From positions 1,318 to 51,334 of the forward strand of contig MNCI01009196.1 of the NCBI GenBank assembly GCA_015680685.1: 50,017 bases of DNA, given 5' to 3'. This DNA is from Gnetum montanum. Taxonomy: Eukaryota; Streptophyta; Gnetopsida; Gnetales; Gnetaceae. Below the pieces are notes generated by a model that saw nothing but the letters and a program-made list of their open reading frames with translations, was not told where the DNA came from and ran no database searches. Shown here one piece after another: positions 23,030 to 34,829 of this stretch (within the stretch, counting starts at the first letter, position 1; every line of letters starts with the position of its first letter). The translations under genes and the position numbers were made by a program.

Positions 23030-23757
23030 GAACACAACCCTAAGCTTGTACAACCTGGTTATCATTTCTGCTACCCATTGTGAAGCATTGGTTAAGATGT
23101 TGACCTCTATTCTAGTTAGCAAGGACATTCTCACTAATGAAGAGTCTATTCCTATGGTGATGACACCCTCTTCACCTAGGAAATTGAAGTTAACATTGCT
23201 AGTGTTCTGTAATAGTGAAATGAAGATAAACCCTAAAAATGGCAGGGCAACCAAGGCATCCCTCTTCATAACCATATAGGTCAAGCAATATAAAGTACAT
23301 AGGGTATGTGTAGATGATGGAGTAGCAACCAATGTCATATCTTATACCATCATTGAGCACCTGGACCTAATAGAATAGATGCAACATATGTTAACTTTAG
23401 CCCTTAAATCCTTTAGCGGATTGCGGGCTATGGTCAAAGGCTCCATTTCTGTAGATTTTGTGGCATGGAAACATTTCCCCACAATTGTAGATTTCTTGGT
23501 GGTAGAAGAAACACCAGGATTTAACATCATCCTAGGAAGATCTTGGCTAGCTTAATTGTGAACTGTGTCTTCACCTATTCACCAAGAAATTCATCCGCTT
23601 TACAAGGGAGGTGAAATCATTATTCATGATGATAGTGCAATCTCTTTAGTTGTTAACAACATAGATATAGAACAAGGGTCCAAAGTGGAGTTTGAAAAAG
23701 AAACTGCTACCGTTGGTAACAAAATTGAAGAGGTTGATAGAGAAAAATAGACCAAAG
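23030..23757 (+). pseudogene. Aspartic protease of element C (decayed)
   Basis: The active-site block VCVDDGVATNVISYTIIEHL is near 23308-23365. GFNIILGRSWLA follows near 23517-23552, the conserved (L/I)LGRPW motif of this family. A KGGEIIIHDD strand lies at about 23592-23625. Order and spacing match Tat/Ogre proteases. It would mature the Gag-Pol polyprotein. The frame fades after 23757 and RT does not follow, as it would in most Ty3/gypsy elements; it resumes only at about 33365. Confidence 0.75.
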
Positions 23758-23879
23758 TAAACAATGATGAATCCATCGATGTGCAACATTGTCAATGAAG
23801 AAGATGTAGAATATAATTTGGTGAAAAAAAGATCATATACATTTTCTAATCTCTCGAAGATTGGAAAACACTTGCACAA

Positions 23880-24779
23880 ATGATATATGCTCTTGACCCT
23901 TTTTATACCCTATGCACTTATAACCCTATAACTATATGTACCTATAGCCTAATAGCCTAGTCTTTACTTTACTTATTAGTGTTATCTCGTTTTTCTTTAC
24001 GTTAACTTTAAATTTTCCTATAGTTTAAAGTTTACTTTGGTTTTACACGCTTTTACTTGTAAAGATTTTTCTTTTCTTTTTAGTTTACTCAAAAGACAAA
24101 AACCTCATAAAAACATTTAAAGTTGAAAAATCCATGAAAATATTTGAACACAAAATTATATATATATATGTATGTTTTCTTTTACATATCATACAGCTTG
24201 CCATGTCCTTAAACTAACAAATACCATATGGCTCACCATTATCTAAAACAACCTTATAACTTATTCTCTCTTTAGTCTACAACATTGTTTCCTTAATGTT
24301 CTAATCCTTTTATTGCATTATAACCAAGTTTAGTCATTGTAGCCTCAAAACATAGATTACAACATAAAACTATAGCATGAACAAAACTAGAACACTAGAA
24401 CATTATGACCAAAATTAAAATTGAAACTTAAAATTAAAATTAAAATTCAAATATCTACAACATCATAACCATAGCCACATAATGTGGAAAAAATTTCCAA
24501 ACAATAAATTGCCAAATAATAAACTGTTTTGGCTAACACTAGCCATACATCATCATCAAAATGAAACCAAACAATTGAAACTAAAAGGAAACTGATGGAA
24601 CTAAGGAGCATATTGTGGAGGAGATGGAGTATCATCTTTGCCTTCACCACTAGAACTATCAATATCCTCTGGTATCTATAACATGACAACACAAAGTTAA
24701 TTAGTAACCAACACACATTAAAACAAAATAACTAACTTAAGTAAAAATAAAATGTAATAAAACCAAAGCTAAAACAAGA
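23880..24779. other. AT-rich spacer, no gene
   Basis: AT-rich, with a short (TA)n run at 24152-24170 and Ala/Asn-codon-like AAAATTAAAATT repeats near 24415-24450. This is probably 3' untranslated sequence of the antisense gene. The minus-strand frame at 24447-24716 is Leu/Val-rich and unsupported. Confidence 0.4.
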
Positions 24780-27738
24780 AAACTTGAGATGGTTCTAGGG
24801 ATGCATGTTCCATAGGAAAGTTCTAAGGACCAACCTCTAGACATTGGAGAAGCTAAGCTTTAGACATGTTAGCCTAATTTATGTTCCCAAGATCAATACC
24901 TATGAGGATATTAGTCCATTCAATGTCATTCCATGTAGGTGAATCATATAAAAATGTGGCAATAGTTACCTTCCTTGAGGAAATAGTCATCTGGCAAGTG
25001 GGGGAGTTGCCTACAACCATACTCTTTGCAAACATCTTATAAATTTTCTCTATGTTAATGCCCATCATGAATAAATCTAGTCACTATTGCTTTGTAGACT
25101 CCTCTTGTAGCCACTTGAGGTAGGCATCCAATTTGTCCTTGTACTTCCTCTTGTATGTGACCCCACTCAAGGACCCAAGCAAAGTAATCCTTCCACTCAC
25201 CAACTTTTTGGTTTATGAGATCAATCTAAAGTTTTTATTTTGCCACCTCTCTAGAAAGGGAAACCTTGTCATGGATCGCATTCCAGTAGTAGGCCCAAGT
25301 TATCTTCTTGATGCGCAAGGAGTCCTGGTTGGACACTTGGACCTCTATGAAGTCTTTATGATCCTTAAGGTCTTTAATTTCCTCCATTAGCTTTTGGTTC
25401 TACCTCCAAAATGTCACAACATCCCCACAAAGACTTAGCACATGAGAGTGCTCATCTAGTGGCATCCTTGTACAACTTTCATGGAACATTCTCTACATTA
25501 GAAGGTAAAGAAGCCAATACAACAACCTCTGCTAGTTTGTCAAGATCCCATCTCAGTTTAGGCACTATAACCAACATAAAAAAAATCTAATAAATAAAAT
25601 CTATCAATAACTAAAAAAAAAGATGATAAAAGTTTCATAACCATAGAAAAACGTTAAGAAAACCAAGGACATATAAATAGTAAATGTAAAATGGGTTAGT
25701 ACTCTTACTAACTTTAGTGGCTATCTACTGCAACCAGTTAACGATGTCTTCAACTACACCTCACATGAATTCAAACTTATTTAGGGTATCCACCCATCGT
25801 TGCATGTGGTAGCTGGGAGTGGAAGCTTCGGCATAGGGCTCTTAGGCTATAATAAGTATAATAAACAATCAAAAACTATGGCCAAGGTCAAACATGAACC
25901 AAAGAAAAATAATAACAACAAATAAAACTAAAAACCATAAGTACCTTGTGGATGCTCTGATGAGAAGGTAGGAGGTTCACCTAGTTGTTCATCCTCAAAT
26001 AAGGCATCAAAGTTGTTCATGAGAGAATGGGATAAGCCCTCATCCCCCTAGTGTTGCAATGCCTCATCCTCATAATATTGTAATACCTCCTCTTCTTGAT
26101 GTCATAGCTCCTCTTCTTCTTGATGCCTTCGTTCCTCTTCAGCTGCTACTATTATCATAGCCTCTTGTTCTTGTTGCTTATCTACAAGAGCAACAAATGT
26201 GAAACATAGCATAACTTAGCATATTTTGCAAGACCTTAAACCAACTAGATCAATTTAAAACCATAACCTTAAAACAAATTAACAAGAAAATAAAAATCAA
26301 AGTAGAACATACCTCTAACATCATGTTGCAAGCCTTTAGGCTTAACGAACGATTTTTTTCTTAAGGGATTCTCAATCATTGGCATTGTCTCATCCACCAA
26401 GGACCTCTTAAGCTTTGCCATGACTACCTCGTTAGCCTCAGAGCATAATGCTTGGGCCTGCATGACATTACTTGGCACTATGATAGGATCCACCCCTGTG
26501 TTATCAAGGAATGCACAATGCCTACCACCAATACCCTTGGGGATGATAGATAGTGATTCATCCATGCCTTCTAGTGGGTCCTAGGCCTTTTTGGTTAAAG
26601 CAAGATGCCTCACCCAAGGTTTGGTAAGTTGTGATGAATCTTGCATAATCCATCGTCCATCCTTCCTCACCATAAGGAACACTACAAATCTTCGAAGATA
26701 AGCTACAAAGAGTGCAAAATGCACATGACACTTTATCTTGAGACTGTTCCTAAGCTTTAGGATCTCTCACTATAGCCTAAGAACCAAGTGAATAGCCTAG
26801 TTAAATCAAGTGCCTTCAGTGAGTACCTACTTCATGACCCAAGTTTACTACATGCCTAGAACCTTTCCCTATGATAATAAATTAGGATATGCATGGGATT
26901 AGAATAAGGGATACATCTCTCTAGCATATATATCCTAGAACTAGCTTAGAGAGACTCCCTTATTGCCATGGTACGCATTTAGCCACTTCTCCACTTCCTC
27001 CTAGTGTTCCACCTCCCTTCCTACTTTGGTGGAAACTAGCATACCATCATTTGGAACACCAAAGAGGTCACTAAAGGTGAATGCATTAATGTCCAAGACA
27101 ATACGCACACCATGAACATGGGTGATGAACCTATTCACTCCTTAGCTAAAGGAGTTAATGATGTTCAACATCTCCACAATGGAAATGGTTGGGCTTGGGA
27201 TCATGAAAAGGTCAAACATGCCCACATGAATGATCCTCCTATGGATACCGTCAAATGTCAGTTAGACAACCAACTCTATGCAGTATCCACCTCACCAAAC
27301 TTAAGGATTAAGGTTTCCTCAGCATGTCTTAAAGTGATCACCATAACTTTTACTAATGGAGTGACCTCTACAATGTAATGAAAGACAACCTATTAGCCTT
27401 AGCATAGGTGCATCATGTAAAACAAAATACAACAAGTATAGCCAAAATTAAAATTAAATCAATGCAACTACTTAAAAAACCAAAACCAAAATAACTTAAT
27501 AACTGTGTAACTAGAAAAATGTTAGCATAAAAATAACCCAAAATCAATAAACATAAATACTCACTTTGCCTATATGATGTAGGCATTGTAGGAGCTCGAA
27601 GAGATGGATTTGCTTCTATGTCATCAATAGATGGATTTTCCCACCAACTATCTATCATCTGATTCACTAGACATCTCTTATAAGCCTTAGGATGGCATCT
27701 AATGCTTCCTTCAAACTCACCCTTCAATTACTCCATTA
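24780..27738 (-). pseudogene. Antisense multi-exon gene inside element C
   Basis: Five exons on the minus strand: 27738-27565, 27389-26313, 26181-25945, 25846-25709 and 25564 to about 24780. The introns are 175, 131, 98 and 144 bp, each GT...AG. Every junction is phase 1, and exon lengths 174, 1077, 237 and 138 all fit one frame across the four. Within these exons there is no indel; each stop is one transition from Gln, Arg or Trp. The large exon holds the core (FITHVHGVRIVLDINAF; FSDLFGVPNDG), which resembles the uncharacterised proteins found with plant transposons. A basic stretch (LRKKSFVKPKG) follows, then an acidic Glu/Gln-rich exon, a helical exon (HMQRWVDTLNKFEF), and a coiled coil with a frameshift. 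The C-terminal part contains IEWTNILIG. Function unknown. A related gene is at 42731-45910. Confidence 0.75.
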
Positions 27739-27922
27739 CTATAGGTCTCATATTTGGGTTTTTAGTGAACACCTCTTAAGTTGTGTGGGCTAAGAGAAAA
27801 AGGTTTTCAGCTTTGATTAACCCTTGTTCATTCATACTATAATAATAGGTAAGTGAAGTGGCATGAATTAAGCACATAATACAATAAAGTAACCATAAAC
27901 CAAAGGCTGCAATTATCCTTAC

Positions 27923-28135
27923 CCCTCTATGTGGTACATGGTGCCTAGAGGATTTTGGAACAATGTATGGACATGGTGGCCAATAATCAAATTGTTTTTC
28001 ATATTGTATTGGCTAAACTTAGGCATCTCCCAAATTTTCGACAATTTACAAGTGTCCATTATAGTTGTGTCATCATTGTTCTCTCCCTCCACACAAACAT
28101 TAGGTTCATCAATCAAGAACTTGACAGTGTGACTA
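27923..28135 (-). pseudogene. Possible upstream exon of the antisense gene
   Basis: Minus-strand open frame (VCVEGENNDDTTIMD; PLGTMYHIEG) ending at a GTAAGG donor (27917-27922). The junction to 27738 does not keep phase as cleanly as the later introns, so membership is unsure. It runs directly on from the RT-like patch at 28135-28262. Confidence 0.4.
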
Positions 28136-28262
28136 AGGAATGACCAAACATCTTGGACAGTTTTCAGTTAGCAAGTAATTCCTTGGATGACCCTTATTTT
28201 CTCAAGGTCCACCTCAATCCTTGCTTGAGATATTCTGTGCCCCAAGACAATGCCCTCCTACC
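28135..28262 (-). pseudogene. 128-bp Athila-type RT fragment inside element C
   Basis: Minus strand encodes GIVLGHRISQARIEVDLEKI then a VWSFLSH end. It aligns base by base with 11620-11745 of element A (LGHKIS, IEVDLKKIKVIQ). Neither side extends the match. It is an isolated captured patch of RT thumb sequence next to the antisense gene. Confidence 0.8.
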
Positions 28263-30339
28263 AATGTTGCTGTCTCAAAGGTAAAGTGTGGCCAAACCAT
28301 CACACTGTAATTCTAGAGTAGGTAGGTAAGGAAGTGCTTAGCCCTTAACCTAAACAATACTCCATGACATCCCCACTCCATATTAGGTTTTGGAGTGTTA
28401 GGTCCTAGGAGATGGATGAAGCACAAGAGCCCCACCATCTCTATAACCACTAGAATGGGCTTCAAGAAGGCTCGGTAACATTCAACACATAACTGTTACA
28501 ACCATGCATGAACCAAAACTAAAATTAAACAATACCAAAATGACAAAAAGGTAACATTATAATTTTCATACCAACCTTTTTACCCTTATAACCACACAAC
28601 ATAGAAAACAACACTTAGGAAAAAAATTCAAAACATGATTCAAGTCTACAACCACAATTTTACATTGCACATCGAAACGGCCATGGGAAATCACTTACAA
28701 AAAATATCAAATTTTTTTATTTGATCCAAACCACTTCCAGCCCCTTTCCAACATCCCAAAAAATCCCTAGGATATTGGGACATTGATCGAAATGTTTTTC
28801 CAAAGTCTCAACATTGCCCATCTTCATAGGGGTAAATGTGTAACAATCTTAAAACCTCATTTCTGCACAACTTTAAACTTTTGTAGAAAATTAACCTCTT
28901 ATCCATTTTTGATGATTCCATAGTTGGAATTGTAAAATCATGACCTACAACCTCATAATAAGAAACCATAAAAAATATTAACCAATGTTTCAAAAAAATC
29001 ATAAAAATGATCTGGTTGTGGCTATCATTCTAAAAACCTATTTTTTGTGCAAGTCACAAAAACAACCATAAAAACCAAACCGTTTTTCCAAATTTGATGG
29101 TTCAAAATTTTTTGAAATCCTTGAATCCTAAACTATGAATCCATAACCATTAAAAATAAAATTTCATAGCCATTTATTGTAGAAAAAATATGTAACTTAG
29201 ACCAAAAAATGGCCAAAAACATAGACAACCCACTTGACAAAGCTTAATTAAAACGACCATAGAAAATTATTTGTAAGGTGAAAGAAAGTGGTTAAAAAAT
29301 CCAACTAACTAGAAAATGGTCAGAAATAACCCCATAACCTTAAAAAATTAAAAAACCTACTCATTTTATTAGGAAGAAATTCACAAGTGATGTTACTTTT
29401 TTGGGTAGGAAAAAGCAAAAATCCATGGAAATCATGTAAAATGCATTTAAACTTCAATGTAAACAAAATCCAAAGCCCAAGTAACATCGAAAATAAATTA
29501 ACATAACCAAAACCTATGATGGGATTTTTGTGAAATCCTAAAATAACCAATAAACAAGCCTAGATCTGAGAAATAGAATAAAGCCAACAAACAAAATAGA
29601 TGAAACAAATGGAAAAAATGATCATAGATGTGTACTTGGGGTAAACAGTGACAAAACCTTTTCCAATCCTTGGATGTGGAAGGCATGATAGGTCCTAGGT
29701 AGCTGCATCTGCCTCTTCCAATGCAAGATTCTTCATGGATGCCTTCTTCTTCATGTTGATTAGTGTAGAGAATGCAAGAAAATCCTTGAGTTTTGGTAGT
29801 CTTGGAGTGACTACATTGGTACTTGGGTGTAAACAAATGTGACTACACTAAGGATGGGTGGTAATGGTAGTAGCAGATCTCCAACTTGGGTGTAGTAGTA
29901 AGAGAGTTTGAAAGCAATAATGATTTTGCAAGAAAAATAATAGAAACCAAGTCTAAAATCCAAGTGCCCACATGCAAACCCGGTTACCATGCACAACTCC
30001 CACTTTACTTGGTGATGAAATTGGAAACTAGGGACTAAGGTGGGTTGTGGAAAGATTTTTTAAATAAAGCTTGCTAATTTCATGAAGGTCCCACTGGATG
30101 CTTCAAATATAACCTAAAACACCATGACTACAATGGGATTTTTGGGATGTTTAGGCTTGAATACACTAAAGCCTGCACTCTTAGAAGCCTTGGAACTACT
30201 AACACCTCCGTTCCATCCTCCAAAATCCAATCTTGAATTCTCCATGCTATGAAAAAAAACCTTATGATTGAGTTAAGCAACCAAATATTGGCATTCATGA
30301 TAATTGGACTACATAAGGCCTCAAGATTCATGAAGAAAC
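28263..30339. other. Region upstream of the antisense gene, no clear gene
   Basis: The minus strand near 28480-28270 reads like weak coding sequence (LLGPNTPKPNMEWGC) but has no recognisable domain. 28500-30330 is A-rich on the plus strand and lacks open frames of note. It would be the promoter/5' side of the antisense gene. Confidence 0.4.
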
Positions 30340-32660
30340 ATGGTTCTCTATGTGACTATGCTAGCCTAGAGGATGGACTACACTAGCCCAACATAGTCCA
30401 ATAAGTCATCTTTCCTCTTCCCAATCCCAAGCAACCCAATAATACTGACCATCAACCCATTAAACCCTACACGTAATCTAGAAATTGGGAGTTAGAATTG
30501 ATAGTGACCGAGCACCTAATTGACATCAAATCCTAGCATAGAGTATATTCTTGGTGTGACTACTTTGGGCAATAAAAATACTACACTGGTCTACTGTACT
30601 CCATGATGGAATAGATCATGCTTAGCACATCCAACCCTCAAATAGACTCCAAAAGACCATCCTACCTTCCTAAACCCTAGCCAAATATCTCTAAAGCCTT
30701 GAAACATAGTAAAATTTATTTGTTGGTGCTAAAATCAATGATTGTCCATGACTACACTTGGAAAACCCAATGACTACTCTACGCTAGCATAGTCATAGTA
30801 GGTGGCCAATGTAGTTCACTTGGAATCCATGAATCAATCATTTTCAAACTCAAATCCACATTTGGAAACCTTAGAACCATTTCAAAATAGAAATCAAGGG
30901 AGTATTTTTCCATTTTCCAGGCTAAATTTCATTTACCAAGAGTGACTACGTTGGATTAGTGTAGTCACTAGAGGTGGTCAACCTAATTGATCTAGAAAGC
31001 TTGAAATAACTCATTTCCTAGTCCAAATCAACTCCTGAGAACCCCAAAACCTAGCAGAGCTATAGGCTAAAACAAATATTGCTACTTTTTCCCATTCTTT
31101 GCATTCCCAACCCCAACTATGCTAAGGAATGAGGTGACTACATTGGGCCAGCATAGTCACTATCAAAGCCTAGTGTAGTCCACCAAAACTAACTAGAAAT
31201 TACTGAAAATAACTCAAATTCACTACCGATAAATCCTAGAGCCTTGGTAAAGCTAGTTTTGACCATGAAAAACTATATTTTCTATCCCCAAGTGTCAACT
31301 ATGCTGAAAAATGAGGTGACTACCCTAGGCCAGCATAGTCAATAGTGCTGCCTAGTGTAATCTATACTTTAGAATTTAAACCAAGTCAAATCCAACAAAT
31401 AGATCATTTCTAATTACATGACTTTGCTAGAGCACATTAAGATCATCAATCCTTGGGAATTGAGCCAAAATTAAACATTTTTTAACATTTAAACCTCAAC
31501 TATGCTGAGGAGAATAGTGAACATGCTAGGCCAACGTAGTCACTGTCTAGCCCTAGCGTAGTCCACTTCAAGTTGCTCAAAATTGATAGTAAAAAGACCA
31601 AACCCCCTTCTAATGAACCCTAGAATATCACTAGGGCTCTTCTGCCCATGAAACCCACCTTTTCTCATTATTTTTAACAATCACAGTCTTGACTACACTA
31701 GAGGATGGTGTGACTACGTTGGGCCAATGTAGTTACTACCACAGCCTAGCATAGTCCATCTAAAATTGATCAAAAGTTACCAAAAAATCTCTAACATAAT
31801 TTTTAGAAGTTTTCTAACTCTACTAGAGTCAATTTTAGCAATAAAACTCAATTTTTTTAACTTTTGAAATTTACCTACATCGAGGAAAATAGTGACTATG
31901 TTGGGCCAGCGTAGTCACTACTAAGGCCTTGCATAGTCCACTTGAAAATGGCTAAAACAACTTAAAAATCACTCAAATATGCTCCAAAAAAGACATAGAA
32001 CCTTTTTAGAGCATGCCTATACTTTGAAACCATGTGAAATGATCTAGAATTTATTATTTTTCACCTTTTTTCCATCCAAGTCCCTCAACTATGCTAAGAA
32101 CTACATGCCCAACATAGTCACTAGGTATTTGACAATTCAGGACCCAAACAAGCACCAAAACTAGACAATTTGACACTAAAACCCTATTCAACAACACCAG
32201 TGACCCTAGAAGCCTAATAGTATGGTTGATTGAGCTCTAAAACTAGTCAAAATTCATTTCCCATTCATGACTACACTGAAGAACCTAGTGACTACATTAG
32301 GCCAATGTAGTCATAGTAAGAAGGAAAAATGTGACAACAACAATTAGTATTATGCCACTTAGAAGGATCCAAAATTGATCCAAAATTCCAAAAACCTTGT
32401 CCCATGTCACCTAGCTACAATTCCACTTCGTTTTAGCCTTGGAAACCCCATGAATTCATCTATTCTTTATGACTATGCTAGTGCTTACTACCCTAGCATA
32501 GTCACCATTAGAAACATACTTTTTAGCATTCTAAAGGATCAAAATAGTGCTATAAAGTGACCATACTAAGCTTGGAAAATTTCCCTTGAATGTTGACTAC
32601 ATTCTAGAATGCATAACTATGCTAGGCCAATGTAGTCACTAGTAGGGCCCAAAGTAGTCA
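30340..32660. repeat. Array of near-palindromes with ~190-bp period
   Basis: At least nine units, with motif starts near 31115, 31296, 31497, 31691, 31872, 32094, 32269, 32471 and 32592 and looser ones from 30340. Each carries a variant of AACTATGCT..GG followed by GTGACTAC-TTGGGCCA-GTAGTCAC. The latter is close to a perfect inverted repeat about the GGCC centre. A CCTAGYGTAGTCCA segment usually follows. Spacing ranges from 121 to 222 bp, mostly 175-202. RNA from either strand could fold into hairpins. No coding potential. Confidence 0.85.
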
Positions 32661-33364
32661 CAAGAAAAAGTACTAATTTTTCCTCAAAATAGCCCTAGAA
32701 TGACCTCTTCATGTGCCCAAACTCCCTTAGAATCCATCTAGCCCCATACCATGACTTGATAAGGCTTGAAATTTGCAAAATCTAACCCTATTTGACTAGC
32801 ATTAATCAATTTGTATCACATGTGTTCCATTTTGATGGATCTAACCTTGTTTCATGGTGTTTTGACTTGTTTTGACCTTGTTGTGCATTGTTAATCTTCA
32901 TTTCCATTAGTTGACCTTATATAGCCTCTACATCACTTTAATTTTATCATATCTATCTTAGTTTCTTTATTATGGCCTTTGTTAACCTTTTTTTAGCCTT
33001 TGGTTAGTGTTAAGTGATGAGGTTTGACCATATTTGACCATCATTTGACACCATGTAACTATGGCCTACCAAGGCCTTAAACCAACAACATGGCCTACTA
33101 AGGCTTTAAAATAGGAATAACATAACCTTATTCTTCATATTTTATCTTATTTCCCATGTTTTCATGGTATTTGATCTTGTTTGTCCTTCATCCCAGCTTG
33201 TTTGCCTTTAACTACATTCTGTAGCCTTGGTTGACCTTGTTTTCATTTTGTTTGTCATTGGAATAGCATATTTTTACATGATTACTAAAGTATTTTATAT
33301 CATTTTATCATGGTTTCTCATTTTTACCTAGCTGCCACTTCATGTGCTTATGGTTGATATGTAG
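32661..33364. other. T-rich end of the protease-RT spacer
   Basis: No gene. Repeated TTTGACC/CCTTGTTT phrases make it pyrimidine-rich on the plus strand, as expected ahead of a 3' splice site. A candidate AG is at 33363-33364. Confidence 0.4.
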
Positions 33365-34410
33365 GATTTGAGTATGGACACCTGGAAGTGAATTGCCTTA
33401 CCATGGAACCTACGTGGGCCTCATGGTAATATTAAATGATGTATTGAGCCTAAGAGTCTTTTTGACCACATAGCCTCAATCAATAAACCTCTAGAGTGAC
33501 TGAAGAACCTTGTTAATATCCTTGACCTTGAGGTTGGCAACATAAATAAAGACTCTCTAGTTAAGCTTCCTATCATAATGCACAGTGGTGAGGAGAAAAC
33601 ATTGAATTTAAGTTCCTCATTGGAACCTTGACAAGCTCAAGACATCATCAAGGTCCTAAAAAAATAGGATTATTCACATTTGCATTGGTTTTCAAGATCT
33701 GAATAAAGCAAACATCAAGGATGACTTTCCTTTGCCTAGTATTGATCAAGTTATCAATACTATGGCTAGACATGCCTTTTTATCCTTTATGGATGGGTTC
33801 TTGGGATACAACCATATTAGGATCAACCCAAAACATCAACTCAATACAACCTTCATAACTTCATAGGGTATATTTTGCTATACCATGATACCTTTTGACC
33901 TTAAGAATATGGGAGCAACCTACCAATGAGCCATGATGTATATCTTTAGTGATTACATGTTAGGTTTGCTCAATGATTACATAGACAATATAGCCATTAA
34001 GTCCAAAGTTACCAACAACCATGCTAGTGACCTAGACCTTGTGCTTAAATGATGCCTTAAATATGAGCTTAGGCTTAATCCCAAGAAGTGTGTTTTCGAT
34101 GTCAAGACTTGTAAGATGCCTGGCTTTGTAGTGTTTGAAGCAAGGATACATGTCGATCCTAATAAGGTTAAGGTCATATCCAAATTGGCAACACCTACTA
34201 ACCTTAAGGAGCTTCGGACACTGCAAGGTAGATTACAATTTATTCATAGGTTCATCACTAGGCTTATCGATAAGTTATAACCCATGCAACACTTGCTTAA
34301 GAAAGGAGTTTACTATGAGTGGATGGCTCAATGCCAAGAAGCCTATGAAAACCTTAAGCAAGACCTGGCATAATTATCAATAGTCTATCCTCCACAAGAG
34401 GGTAAACCAT
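33365..34410 (+). pseudogene. Reverse transcriptase of element C (internally deleted)
   Basis: The frame opens at 33365 and gives the pre-RT segment (VKLPIIMHSGEEKTLNLSSS). At about 33660-33670 it passes directly to CIGFQDLNKANIKDDFPLP. Some 80-100 codons between, including the PVPKK block, are missing. FLSFMDGFLGYNHIRINP, FDLKNMGATYQ and the thumb (LNPKKCVF; PTNLKELRTLQGRLQFIHRF) follow. The catalytic YxDD box is YIDN at 33978-33989, a loss of the second Asp. The element could not have copied itself in this form. Confidence 0.85.
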
Positions 34411-34745
34411 TTTACATCTTCCTTGCCATATTTGATGCATCTATTTCCTTTCTACTCTATTAGAAACAAGATGATGGAGCAGAGATGCTAGTATACTACC
34501 TTAGCCATGAATTAGTTGCCCATGAGACTTGATACACTAAAGTAGAGAAATATTGTCTAGCACTAGTCTTCTCATTGAAGAAGTGGTGATACTACCTCTT
34601 TAGGAGCTAGGTCAACATCATTTGCAAAGATAACATACTTAGAGCCATAACAACCAACATCTATGAGAGTAGCCGTATAGCCCAATGGAAAGCCATAATA
34701 GTAGAGTTTGACCTTCATTACATTTCCTAATTCTCAATGAAAGGT
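34380..34745 (+). pseudogene. First RNase H domain of element C (decayed)
   Basis: Follows RT directly. It contains KPFYIFLAIFDASIS, then YLSHELVAHE, YTKVEKYCLALVFSLKKW and RIAQWKAIIVEFDLHYI, the usual order in Ty3/gypsy elements. It degrades the RNA template during cDNA synthesis. In some Tat elements this domain is degenerate beside the second one. Several Gln/Arg-derived stops. Confidence 0.8.
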
Positions 34746-34829
34746 TAAGCTATAGTCATACAACTTACAGTTTTACCTATTAATGATCATGCAATCATAG
34801 ATCCTTCCAAATGAACACATTAACATCAT

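Larger units (their letters stand above)
23758..33364 (+). other. 9.6-kb protease-RT spacer of C (possible giant intron)
   Basis: Between the end of protease and the start of the RT frame there is no plus-strand coding sequence. In Ogre elements an intron at this same point is spliced to join gag-pro to pol (established). A plausible 3' splice site, TTGATATGTAG, ends at 33364, and the following frame is RT. I could not fix a donor. The spacer holds an antisense gene (24780-27738) and a palindrome array (30340-32660). It could instead be foreign DNA inserted into C, but I see no LTR pair or target duplication around it. Confidence 0.5.

Noticed and set aside
24447-24716. 89-codon minus-strand frame as an extra exon of the antisense gene
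   Set aside because: Composition is Leu/Val/Tyr-rich and it follows the likely end of the gene. No splice-phase evidence.
30340-32660. CRISPR-like look of regularly spaced palindromes
   Set aside because: The period is about 190 bp and irregular, the units are diverged, the spacers are related to each other, and the DNA is plant.
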